Positions 14,191 to 21,684 of a stretch of 21,684 bases of DNA are shown here, in pieces. Location: NCBI GenBank assembly GCA_045639185.1, contig JAZUCO010000063.1, forward strand, positions 1 to 21,684. The letters are read 5' to 3'. The notes below the pieces were generated by a model, which was not told where the DNA came from, did no database searches, and saw nothing but the letters and a program-made list of their open reading frames with translations. The stretch is from UBA1081 sp045639185 (lineage in GTDB: Bacteria; Bacillota; Clostridia; Oscillospirales; Acutalibacteraceae). Every line of letters starts with the position of its first letter. Within the stretch, counting starts at the first letter, position 1. The translations under genes and the position numbers were made by a program.

Positions 14191-15322
14191 ATGTCATCAG
14201 AAACAGTGCAACCGTTTCATATACAACTGCGATGAATGCAATTATCATCGGAGCAGTAAGAAGAAATGTTTTTATGAATCTGCCTTGTGATACCGATGCG
14301 GAAAACATTGGCGGCATACCGTAAAAACCTTTTCCCTGATTGATTAACGGTGATTTCTTGAGTGAGATTTTTCCTGTTATTCTGAAATACATTATTGCAC
14401 AGACAATGCCTATTGCAATTATCGCATAGAATGCAACGTTTGCAGCCATCATCTGCTCTGATTCATAACCGTAAACTTCGCCCACAAGAGATATTGTTGC
14501 GGAAAATGCGTTGTTCATAAAATGGATTATGACACCCGTCCACAAAGATTCTGTTGCGATTACCGCATAACCGATAATTGCACCTGCAAGGAAAGCAAAG
14601 GGAATTTGCTGAAGATTGCAATGCATCAGACCGAAAATGATTGCTGATGCGATTATTGCAAAACCGTCTCCGTGTCTGCGGAGCATCTGCATAATGATTC
14701 CTCTGAGTGCCATTTCTTCAATCAATGCGGGAATCACTGCAATTGCAACATAATAGACGAGAATTCCGACAAATGAAAGCTTCGGAATAGGTAATTCGGG
14801 TGATTCTATTTCCATACCTGTTATTGTGTAGAAAATTGTATCAAGCACAGAAATAATGATGTTGCCGAAAAGGCACAGACCGAAACCGCCGAAAAGAATC
14901 AGAGGGAGCATTTTTGCTTTTTTCGGTTTGCCCATAGGAATACTGTCGAGCAAGCCTTTTTTGTAAGCAATTCGCCCTGCAATGAAGAACGGCATTCCGA
15001 TTGCAAAAACAGAATAAATAATATCAAACAGATATTGGAATTCTGCTGAATTCCACAGTACTGAAAATCTTTCGTAATCGAAAGAATCAATATTTTTGAG
15101 AATCATCAGCAATCCCTGAAGACCGCCTACTAAAACAGCGGAAAGGCCGATGTATACAATGATTGTAATTGCAGAGATTGCGCTGAGCCTTCTGATTTTG
15201 TGCTGTTCCTGCAGCCATTCTCCCTGATCAACAAAATGTGCCGGTTTCATATTCGGCTTGTTGGGCTGCTGCTGAAACTGATTCGCAGGCGGCATATTGT
15301 ATCCGCCCGATGGATAATACAC
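14189..15322 (-). CDS. CPBP (CaaX/Rce1-like) intramembrane glutamic protease
   Basis: Polytopic membrane protein of 377 aa with a Pro/Gln/Asn-rich cytosolic N-tail (1-45) and roughly eight hydrophobic segments. The Abi/CPBP signature is complete: E202-E203-x3-R207 (EEMALRG), F230-x3-H234 (FGLMH) and H267-x3-N271 (HFMNN). In characterised relatives these residues form the active site that cleaves prenylated or membrane-bound substrates. Bacterial substrates are mostly unknown; roles in bacteriocin immunity and peptide processing are known for some members, and no bacteriocin gene is visible here. It starts with GTG at 15322 (AAAGGAG 7 nt upstream). It is the last gene of the leftward cluster, 18 nt after the isomerase-like gene, and its stop codon lies at the edge of the bidirectional terminator. 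Confidence 0.92.
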   Translation of the reverse strand: MYYPSGGYNMPPANQFQQQPNKPNMKPAHFVDQGEWLQEQHKIRRLSAISAITIIVYIGLSAVLVGGLQGLLMILKNIDSFDYERFSVLWNSAEFQYLFDIIYSVFAIGMPFFIAGRIAYKKGLLDSIPMGKPKKAKMLPLILFGGFGLCLFGNIIISVLDTIFYTITGMEIESPELPIPKLSFVGILVYYVAIAVIPALIEEMALRGIIMQMLRRHGDGFAIIASAIIFGLMHCNLQQIPFAFLAGAIIGYAVIATESLWTGVIIHFMNNAFSATISLVGEVYGYESEQMMAANVAFYAIIAIGIVCAIMYFRITGKISLKKSPLINQGKGFYGMPPMFSASVSQGRFIKTFLLTAPMIIAFIAVVYETVALFLMT

Positions 15323-15340
15323 CTGACCACTCCTTTCTGC

Positions 15341-16207
15341 TTAAATCTCTGCAAGAATTGAGTGAAGTGCAGATGCTGCAACTGCAAAAGCTTCTTCGTT
15401 TGTTTTGTAAGTGTAAACTTCCTTTATCTGGTCTGCAGTACCGCCTTCTTTTTCAAGGTCTTTGAGTCCGTCAAAGACTTTGAGATGCGGTTCAAGAGTG
15501 AGGAATCTCTTGCCGTCCTTCTTTTTGAACGCAGCAAGAAGCTCTTTAAGGCAACCGTCACCTGAACCGGGAGGAACAACAAAACCATCTGAAAATCTTG
15601 CATCTTTTATGTGCATATATTCTGTGTAAGGTGCAAGTTTTTCATAAGCCGCAAGAATGTTAACTCCGCACTGAATGAAGTTTGCAGGGTCGAAAACACC
15701 CTTGATTTTGCCTTTAAGTGCAGTGAGAATATCGAGGCAACGGTCATCTGTGTCACCGTAAATGCCTTTTTCATTCTCGTGACAACACCAGATATTATTC
15801 TTCAATGAGTAGTCACAGAATTTCTCGAGTCTTTCCATAACCTCGTCACGGTAAGGTGAGTAGTCTGTTATGCCTTCGGGCATAAAGAAACTGAACATTC
15901 TGATGTTTTCTGTGCCGAGAATCTGAGCAAGTTCAACGTTTTTCTTGAACTTGTCGAAATGAGGTTCAAAATCGTCTGTGATTTCGATTTTACCGAAAGG
16001 AGAGCCGAGTGCTGAAACTCCGATACCGTTATCGTCAAGCTTTTTGCGGAGCTCTTTAGCTTCTTCAACTGTGTAGTTTGAAAAATTCACTCCGTCAATG
16101 CCTCTTGGCTCAATGTGTGTAAGATTATTGTTTTTGAGGGCGGTTATCTGTTCGTCGATAGTTTTTCCGCCTTCATCTGCAAACGCAGAAAGAATGAATT
16201 CTGCCAT
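15341..16207 (-). CDS. Sugar phosphate isomerase/epimerase-like TIM barrel protein
   Basis: The 288-aa protein belongs to the AP-endonuclease-2/xylose-isomerase-like TIM barrel superfamily, which acts on sugars or inositol derivatives using a divalent metal. Likely metal ligands are E144/E146 (CHENEKG), D173 (FDPANF), H199 (MHIKDA) and E239 (LEPH). No signal peptide is present. The start ATG has AAGG about 9 nt upstream. It lies 11 nt after glgA and 18 nt before the CPBP gene in the same direction. The family is too broad to fix a substrate; proximity to glgA suggests carbohydrate metabolism but does not show it. Confidence 0.88.
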   Translation of the reverse strand: MAEFILSAFADEGGKTIDEQITALKNNNLTHIEPRGIDGVNFSNYTVEEAKELRKKLDDNGIGVSALGSPFGKIEITDDFEPHFDKFKKNVELAQILGTENIRMFSFFMPEGITDYSPYRDEVMERLEKFCDYSLKNNIWCCHENEKGIYGDTDDRCLDILTALKGKIKGVFDPANFIQCGVNILAAYEKLAPYTEYMHIKDARFSDGFVVPPGSGDGCLKELLAAFKKKDGKRFLTLEPHLKVFDGLKDLEKEGGTADQIKEVYTYKTNEEAFAVAASALHSILAEI

Positions 16208-16218
16208 AAAAAGATACC

Positions 16219-17643
16219 TTATCCTTTAAGAATTTCTTTATACATTTTAATGTATTCGCCTGCTGAACGACCCCAGCTGTAGTCGCATTCCATTGCACGT
16301 TTAACAAGAATCTGCCAGCCGTCTTTATCTTTGAAGCCTTCAACAGCTCTTCTCATTGCGTGAAGCATATCGTGTGCGTTATAAGATGCGAATGTGAAAC
16401 CGTTACCCTTGCCGTCACCTGAGTCAAAGATAGAGTCACGAAGACCGCCTGTTTCTCTGATGATGGGCACTGAACCGTAACGCAGAGCAATCATCTGTGA
16501 AAGACCGCAGGGTTCGCTTTTTGAGGGCATAAGGAATATATCTGAACCTGCATAAATCTTCTGAGCAAGGTCAACAAAGAAACCGAGCTTGAGACCGACT
16601 CTGTCGGGGTATTTTGCAGCAAGTTCTGAGAAGAAGTGTTCATACTGCCATTCGCCTGAGCCGAGAATAACAATCTGTGCATCAGATGTGCAGATGAATT
16701 CTTCAATAACAGCTTTTACAAGGTCAAAGCCTTTGTGACCGACCATTCTTGAAACCATTGCAACGATGGGGGCATCAGGATTGACGGGAAGTTCAAAATA
16801 TTTCTGAAGTTCAGCCTTGTTCTTTGCCTTTGCTGAGAAATCTTCAGCATTGAAGTTGTACCAGATGTCTTTATCTGTTTCGGGGTTATACATATCGTAG
16901 CCGATACCGTTGAGAATACCCTGAAGTTTCCATGATCTCTGATTGAGAATGGGATCAAGACCGTGTGAGAACCAGGGATCAAGAATTTCATTTGCATAAG
17001 AGGGGCTTACAGTTGTAATCTTGTTTGCTGTTTCAATTGCACCCTTCATAAAGTTTACGCAACCGTCATATTCGAGAATGTGAGCATCGTTTTCGGGAAG
17101 ACCGACAACTTCTGAGTTGAGATCCAGACCATATTTGCCCTGATACTGAATATTGTGGATAGTGAAAACAGTCTTGATGTTTTCATAACCGTCTTTCTGT
17201 GCATACATTGTGCTGTAATATGCAGGGATAAGTGCTGACTGCCAGTCATGACAATGGATAATGTCAGGCTTGAAGTCGATTACGGGAATGATTTCAAGAA
17301 CAGCTCTTGAGAAGAATGCAAATCTTTCTGCATCATCATAATGACCGTAGATTGAATCACGCTTGAAATAGTATTCATTATCAAGGAAATAATATATAAC
17401 ACCGTCTTTACGGAGTTCAAAAATGCCGCAGTACTGTCTTCTCCAGGCAACGGGAACAACAATATTTGTAAGGAACTTCATCTGATCTTTATATTCCTGC
17501 TTGATGCCTGAGTACAAAGGTGCAACAACACGGCAACCGATCATTCTTTTGCGTAAAGCCTGAGGAAGAGAACCTGCAACGTCGCCGAGACCTCCGCTTG
17601 CTATAAAGGGCTTAACTTCGCTGACTGTGAACAAAACTTTCAT
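16219..17643 (-). CDS. glgA: Glycogen synthase (ADP-glucose type)
   Basis: GT5 glucosyltransferase that extends alpha-1,4-glucan from ADP-glucose. The ATG at 17643 (MKVLFTVSEVKPF) gives 474 aa, normal for GlgA. AAAGGAG lies 8 nt upstream, and a farther in-frame ATG at 17661 includes that site and is rejected. Motifs seen are GGLGDVAGSLP at 17-27, HDWQSAL, FTIHNIQYQG, ILNGIGYDMYNP, SRMVGHKGFDL and SEPCGLSQMIALRYG near the C-terminus. The ADP-glucose-binding Lys of the classical KTGGL motif (Lys15 in E. coli) is Ala here (IASGGL). The acceptor/nucleotide Lys in the GHKG segment is kept. Other glg genes (glgB, glgC, glgP) are not in the window. It lies 14 nt after parA and 11 nt before the isomerase-like gene. 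Confidence 0.95.
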   Translation of the reverse strand: MKVLFTVSEVKPFIASGGLGDVAGSLPQALRKRMIGCRVVAPLYSGIKQEYKDQMKFLTNIVVPVAWRRQYCGIFELRKDGVIYYFLDNEYYFKRDSIYGHYDDAERFAFFSRAVLEIIPVIDFKPDIIHCHDWQSALIPAYYSTMYAQKDGYENIKTVFTIHNIQYQGKYGLDLNSEVVGLPENDAHILEYDGCVNFMKGAIETANKITTVSPSYANEILDPWFSHGLDPILNQRSWKLQGILNGIGYDMYNPETDKDIWYNFNAEDFSAKAKNKAELQKYFELPVNPDAPIVAMVSRMVGHKGFDLVKAVIEEFICTSDAQIVILGSGEWQYEHFFSELAAKYPDRVGLKLGFFVDLAQKIYAGSDIFLMPSKSEPCGLSQMIALRYGSVPIIRETGGLRDSIFDSGDGKGNGFTFASYNAHDMLHAMRRAVEGFKDKDGWQILVKRAMECDYSWGRSAGEYIKMYKEILKG

Positions 17644-17657
17644 ATTGAAATCTCCTT

Positions 17658-18422
17658 TCATTTCTGCTGTGACAGAAATTCATCGCACAATGCCGAATAA
17701 GCTATTGAACCTTTTGAATTTTTGTCAAAATACATTATGGGCTGACCGAAACTCGGTGCTTCGGAAAGCCTTACATTTCTGGGAATGGTGGTTGAGTAAA
17801 CTTTCTTGGGGAAGAAACGTTTTACTTCATTTACAACCTGCTGTGTAAGGTTGAGTCTGCCGTCAAACATTGTAAGCAGAACACCTTCTATATCAAGATA
17901 CGGATTATACATTCTCTTTATTCGTCTTGCTGTATTCATAAGCTGAGACAGACCTTCAAGAGCGTAATATTCGCACTGGATGGGCACGAGGAATGTGTCT
18001 GATGCTGTGAGTGCGTTAAGGGTGATAAGACCAAGAGAAGGCGGACAGTCAAGGAATATGTAATCATAATCATTCCAGACTTCTGCAAGAGCTTTTTTGA
18101 GAATACTTTCTCTTTCTGCCATATCAATGATTTCGAGCTCGGCACCTGCAAGATTCATATTTGCAGGGATGAGGTCAACACCTTCAAAATCTGTTGTAAT
18201 AATTGCTTCTTTTGCGGTGATTTCACCTGTGAGCATTTCGTATGATGATTTCTTGATTTCTCTTTTATTTATACCGTAGCCGCTTGTTGAGTTGCCCTGA
18301 GGGTCAATGTCAACAAGAAGAAGTTTTTTGCCTTTTGCACCGATGGCGGCAGACAGATTGACTGCTGTGGTTGTTTTGCCGACGCCGCCTTTCTGATTAA
18401 GTATTGACACGGTTTTTGCCAT
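17658..18422 (-). CDS. parA: ParA/Soj-family ATPase
   Basis: The 254-aa protein has a deviant Walker A, KGGVGKTT at 11-18, with the signature lysine at 11, DIDPQGN at 38-44, and FLDCPPSLGLITLNAL as Walker B. RNVRLSEAPSFGQP near the C-terminus is typical of chromosomal Soj. These ATPases dimerise on DNA and work with ParB/Spo0J in chromosome segregation. AAAGGA lies 8 nt before the ATG. No parB, gidB or origin-type genes are near; its neighbours are ktrA (12 nt upstream) and glgA (14 nt downstream). It may be the chromosomal Soj moved away from parB, or a ParA-like protein positioning another cargo. The sequence alone does not decide. Confidence 0.92.
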   Translation of the reverse strand: MAKTVSILNQKGGVGKTTTAVNLSAAIGAKGKKLLLVDIDPQGNSTSGYGINKREIKKSSYEMLTGEITAKEAIITTDFEGVDLIPANMNLAGAELEIIDMAERESILKKALAEVWNDYDYIFLDCPPSLGLITLNALTASDTFLVPIQCEYYALEGLSQLMNTARRIKRMYNPYLDIEGVLLTMFDGRLNLTQQVVNEVKRFFPKKVYSTTIPRNVRLSEAPSFGQPIMYFDKNSKGSIAYSALCDEFLSQQK

Positions 18423-18434
18423 AATAACAATCCT

Positions 18435-19082
18435 TTATTTTATAAATTGTTTTATATTATTATAATCGCTAAGGACAATAATTCTTTCTCCGTCTTTGAA
18501 AATATGTGTCGGGAGAGGGTGTGAATCAAGTTTTCCGTTTGTGTCTCTTATTGCGAGAATATTCATATGATATTTTGCTCGTACGTCAAGGTCAATAATG
18601 CTTTTGCCAAACCAGTCTGAAGGTACAAAAATTTCATAAACGGCAACGTCTTCTGAAATTTCGAAGTAGTCAACAAGATGATTTGAACTGAATTTTACGG
18701 CAGTTTTGTATGCCATATCCTTTTCGGGATAAACAACTTCGTCTGCACCGTTTTTGAGAAGGAATTTAGCGTGGATATCTCTGCCTGCTTTGCTTACAAC
18801 ATATTTCGCACCGAGAGTTTTAAGAAGATCTGTGATTTCAAGGCTTGACTGAAAATCTTCACCTGTGCAGACAAAACAGATATCAAAATTATTTACCCCT
18901 AATGAGCGAAGGACTTCTTCTTTCATGCAATCTCCTACCTGTGCATAGGTGACGGTGTTCATAATCTCCTGCACGGCTTCTTCGTCACGGTCAATGACCA
19001 TAACTTCGTCACCGAGCTGTGAAAATTTTGTTGCGAGATGTTTGCCGAAACGGCCGAGACCGATAATAAGAATATTTTTCAT
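18435..19082 (-). CDS. ktrA: Potassium uptake regulatory subunit, KtrA/TrkA type
   Basis: Cytosolic RCK protein that gates the potassium channel-like partner KtrB. The 215-aa product has an N-terminal Rossmann domain with G8-L-G10-R-F-G13 and an acidic D31 at the end of the second strand (VIDRDEE), which binds NAD(H) or ATP/ADP. A C-terminal RCK_C domain follows (about 130-215, EIFVPSDWFGKSIIDLDVR...DGERIIVLSD). A single RCK_N/RCK_C unit favours KtrA over the duplicated TrkA of proteobacteria. RCK_C domains of Bacillota KtrA bind c-di-AMP, which may apply here. It starts 13 nt after ktrB; the ribosome site is weak (GAAGTGA). Confidence 0.93.
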   Translation of the reverse strand: MKNILIIGLGRFGKHLATKFSQLGDEVMVIDRDEEAVQEIMNTVTYAQVGDCMKEEVLRSLGVNNFDICFVCTGEDFQSSLEITDLLKTLGAKYVVSKAGRDIHAKFLLKNGADEVVYPEKDMAYKTAVKFSSNHLVDYFEISEDVAVYEIFVPSDWFGKSIIDLDVRAKYHMNILAIRDTNGKLDSHPLPTHIFKDGERIIVLSDYNNIKQFIK

Positions 19083-19095
19083 TGATAATTCACTT

Positions 19096-20454
19096 CTAAC
19101 CTATAATAATTTTTTCGCTCGGCATCTGAATATGTGACGGAGCTTTCACTTCTGTGAAAATCATTGCAAATGACATACTGCCGACTCTGCCGCAGTACAT
19201 AAGAAGTGTAAGGAGTAACTGTCCGAAAATATTAACATTGCCTGTAACGCCTACAGAAAGACCCACTGTTCCGATTGCAGATGAAACTTCAAAAAGAATT
19301 TCAGCAAGTGAAAATGACGGATTTGTAAGACCGATGAGTATTGAAGAGAAAACCGTAAGTGAAAAGTAAATCATTGTTACGGTAAGGGCTTTTCTTACAA
19401 CATCTTCTTCAAGGCGTCTGCCGAAAATATTGACGTGTTTTGCGTTTCTCATATTTGCCCAACCTGCAAGAACAAGCACAGCAATTGTTGTTGTTTTCAT
19501 TCCGCCTGCAGTTGAACCGGGAGAACCGCCTATAAGCATAAAAATGATATTGATGAGGTATGTTGCGGGGGATGATGACGCAAGGTCAAAGGAGTTCATT
19601 CCTGCAGTTCTTGCCGAAACTGATGCAAAGAATGAATTGACGATTTTGTCGGGAATACTCATATGTCCGAGTGTTGTCCCGAATTCGAGAATAAACATAA
19701 GTACCGCGCCTGAAAGAATAAGGCAGATACTTGTGAAAAGTGCAATTTTTGAATGAAGTTTGTATTTGTGAATTCTGAATTTATGTGTGCAGCAATCATT
19801 CCACACAATAAAACCGATACCGCCCGTAAAAATAAGAATGCAAATTGTAATAAGCACAACGGGGTCGGAATAAAACTGAGTCAATGAGCTGTAAGGTTCA
19901 ATTGAACCCATAAGGTCAAAACCTGCGTTGCAGAATGCCGACACAGAATGGAAAATGCCGAACCAGACAGCTTTTAACGGTTCAAAATATTTCAGGAAAC
20001 AGAGTGAGAGCACAACAGCACCTGCACCCTCAAAAAGAAGGGTGCCGATGATTGCTTTTTTTGCAAGAGAGATAAGTCCACCCATCTGAAGCGCATTTGT
20101 GCTTTCTTTGAGAAGACCTCTTTCTCTTATTCCTATTTTTCTGCCGATAAGTACAGATATCAGCGTTATAATTGTCATATAACCGAGACCGCCCACCTGA
20201 ATGAGCAAAATAAGAACAGCCTGACCGAAAAAAGACCAGTGTGTAAATGTGTCAAAGACAATAAGACCGGTTACGCAGGATGCTGATGTTGCTGTTGTGA
20301 GTGCGTCTGCTAAGGGTGTCCATTCACCACTTTTTGACGCAACGGGAAGCATCAGCAGAAATGTTCCGATGATGAGAAGTGCAAGATATCCGCCTGCAAC
20401 GATCTTGGTATATGATAAATTATATAACCGTTTTCTCAGTTTGTTTTCTGTCAT
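19096..20454 (-). CDS. ktrB: Potassium transporter subunit, KtrB/TrkH type
   Basis: Membrane subunit that conducts K+ (often Na+-stimulated). The chosen ATG at 20454 gives 452 aa. The longer frame would add 30 very basic residues read from the end of argH in another frame and is rejected. Four pore-loop repeats are visible, each with a filter Gly: SASCVTGL (G63), SAFCNAGFD, SARTAGMNS and SAIGTVGLS. The many hydrophobic helices fit the M1-P-M2 fourfold design. The 450-aa size and the adjoining ktrA favour KtrB over the larger TrkH. The ATG shares one base with the argH stop (TAATG), and there is no strong Shine-Dalgarno, so translation is probably coupled to argH. Confidence 0.93.
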   Translation of the reverse strand: MTENKLRKRLYNLSYTKIVAGGYLALLIIGTFLLMLPVASKSGEWTPLADALTTATSASCVTGLIVFDTFTHWSFFGQAVLILLIQVGGLGYMTIITLISVLIGRKIGIRERGLLKESTNALQMGGLISLAKKAIIGTLLFEGAGAVVLSLCFLKYFEPLKAVWFGIFHSVSAFCNAGFDLMGSIEPYSSLTQFYSDPVVLITICILIFTGGIGFIVWNDCCTHKFRIHKYKLHSKIALFTSICLILSGAVLMFILEFGTTLGHMSIPDKIVNSFFASVSARTAGMNSFDLASSSPATYLINIIFMLIGGSPGSTAGGMKTTTIAVLVLAGWANMRNAKHVNIFGRRLEEDVVRKALTVTMIYFSLTVFSSILIGLTNPSFSLAEILFEVSSAIGTVGLSVGVTGNVNIFGQLLLTLLMYCGRVGSMSFAMIFTEVKAPSHIQMPSEKIIIG

Positions 20455-21684
20455 TATGAATTGATAAGAGCCTTTACTCTTTTTGCTTCTCTGAGTACGT
20501 TTTCGGGAGCGGGACCGCGCTCTGAAGTTCTGAAGCTTACGCATCTGTCAAGATTTACTGCTTCATATACACCGTCATCGAAAAGCTCTGTGAAATTCTT
20601 ATATTCTGCAAGAGGTAATTCCTCAAGAGTTGTGTTTTTCTCAATACAAAGGGCAACGAGTCCGCCTGTGATTTTGTATGCATCACGGAAAGGCATACCC
20701 TTTGATACAAGATAGTCTGCGCAGTCTGTTGCATTGATGAACCCGCCTGCTGCAGCCTTTCTCATATTTTCTTTTCTGACTGTCATTGTTTCAATCATAG
20801 GAATGAAAGCTGTAAGACAAGCCTTAACAGTATCAACCGCATCAAAAATGCAGTCCTTGTCTTCCTGCATATCCTTGTTATATGCAAGAGGGATGCCTTT
20901 CATAACAGTAAGAATTGTCATATTGTCACCGAAGACTCTGCCTGACTTGCCGCGTACAAGCTCTGCAATGTCGGGATTCTTCTTCTGGGGCATAATGCTT
21001 GAGCCGGTTGAGAATGCATCGTCAAGTTCGATATATCTGAATTCGTGTGAGCACCAGAGAATAATTTCTTCTGAGAATCTTGAAAGGTGAACACTGATTA
21101 TTGAAAGGCAGGATGAAAGTTCAATGATAAAATCTCTGTCAGAAACGCCGTCAAGTGAATTGTGGCAGATATCTTCGAATCCGAGAAGCTCAGCAGTCTT
21201 ATATCTGTCTGTGGGGTATGTTGTGCCTGCAAGTGCACAGCAACCCAGAGGTGAACGGGCAGTTCTCTTTTTGCAGTCTGCGAGTCTTTCTCTGTCACGA
21301 AGGAACATCTCTGCATAAGCGAGCATATAGTGACCGAATGTTACGGGCTGTGCTCTCTGAAGATGTGTATAGCCTGACATAACTGCATCTGCATACTTTT
21401 CACCCATATCAGCAAGAACTGAAATGAGGTTGCAGAGGAGTTCATCAACTGCATCACATTCCTTGATAAGGTTGAGTCTTATATCAACAGCAACCTGGTC
21501 GTTACGGCTTCTTGCAGTGTGAAGTCTTTTGCCTGCATCACCGATACGTCTTGTGAGTTCACCCTCTGTGAATGTGTGGATGTCTTCGCTTGTCATATCT
21601 ATTTCAAGTGTGCCGTTTTCGATGTCTGCAAGAATCTGCTTGAGACCTTCTACGATTTTATCTGCATCCTCAGCAGTGATAATG
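20454..21684 (-). CDS. argH: Argininosuccinate lyase (partial, 5' end beyond window)
   Basis: Splits argininosuccinate into arginine and fumarate. The frame is open to the right edge, so about 410 residues are visible. Roughly the first 50-70 residues of a usual 460-aa ArgH, and the start codon, lie outside; a Met at 21596 is internal. Motifs are EDIHTFTEGELTRRIG, LHTARSRNDQVAVD (usual HTGRSRNDQ, Ala for Gly), SGYTHLQRAQPVTFGHY with the catalytic His region, and the fumarase/aspartase superfamily signature GSSIMPQKKNPD with the catalytic Ser loop. It is the first visible gene of the leftward cluster and overlaps ktrB by one base. argG is in a separate unit. Confidence 0.96.
   Translation of the reverse strand, partial: IITAEDADKIVEGLKQILADIENGTLEIDMTSEDIHTFTEGELTRRIGDAGKRLHTARSRNDQVAVDIRLNLIKECDAVDELLCNLISVLADMGEKYADAVMSGYTHLQRAQPVTFGHYMLAYAEMFLRDRERLADCKKRTARSPLGCCALAGTTYPTDRYKTAELLGFEDICHNSLDGVSDRDFIIELSSCLSIISVHLSRFSEEIILWCSHEFRYIELDDAFSTGSSIMPQKKNPDIAELVRGKSGRVFGDNMTILTVMKGIPLAYNKDMQEDKDCIFDAVDTVKACLTAFIPMIETMTVRKENMRKAAAGGFINATDCADYLVSKGMPFRDAYKITGGLVALCIEKNTTLEELPLAEYKNFTELFDDGVYEAVNLDRCVSFRTSERGPAPENVLREAKRVKALINS

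Noticed and set aside
20455..20544. Upstream extension of ktrB from 20544
   Set aside because: The extra 30 residues are an Arg/Lys/Ser-rich shadow of the argH 3' end in another frame. The ATG at 20454 matches the usual KtrB N-terminus.

Overview
The window looks like a chromosomal segment of a low-to-moderate GC Gram-positive bacterium (Bacillota, class Clostridia, probably a Ruminococcus-like member of the Oscillospiraceae). The evidence is a ctsR-mcsA-mcsB-clpC operon with CtsR operators, AGGAGG-type ribosome binding sites, consensus TTGACA/TATAAT promoters, secreted dockerin-type proteins with a Pro-Glu-Thr linker, and a KtrAB-type potassium system. This assignment is inferred from gene content. 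No rRNA, tRNA, CRISPR array, phage or insertion-sequence gene was seen, and no gap between genes exceeds 300 bases.

Positions 1-3890 (minus strand) hold the class III heat-shock operon ctsR-mcsA-mcsB-clpC; clpC runs off the left edge. Its promoter is clamped between two CtsR operators, and the position a naive ORF start would take is actually the -35 hexamer. A 76-bp two-hairpin element separates mcsB from clpC.

Positions 3995-8878 (plus strand) hold prfA (RF1), then a tightly packed cluster: a Sua5-CoaE fusion (t6A synthesis plus the last step of CoA synthesis), a small membrane-anchored lytic transglycosylase and an M18 aminopeptidase. The cluster ends at a clear terminator.

Positions 8923-14190 (plus strand) hold single-gene units, most with their own promoter and terminator: a zinc-ribbon two-helix membrane protein of unknown function, argG, and two secreted dockerin-containing proteins. 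One dockerin is C-terminal and half-degenerate. The other is N-terminal, followed by a PPETTT linker. A strong bidirectional terminator closes this block.

Positions 14189-21684 (minus strand) hold seven closely spaced genes reading leftward: argH (5' end beyond the right edge), ktrB, ktrA, a parA/soj-like ATPase, glgA, a sugar-phosphate isomerase-like TIM barrel and a CPBP intramembrane protease. Gaps are 11-18 nt and argH/ktrB overlap by 1 nt, so they are probably one transcript despite unrelated functions. argG and argH are therefore in different units about 10 kb apart.

The most unusual points are the Sua5-CoaE fusion with an atypical P-loop, the compensated double-hairpin repeat inside the clp operon, the two different dockerin architectures side by side, and the mixed argH-ktrBA-parA-glgA operon. 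No wholly new system is proven by the sequence alone.
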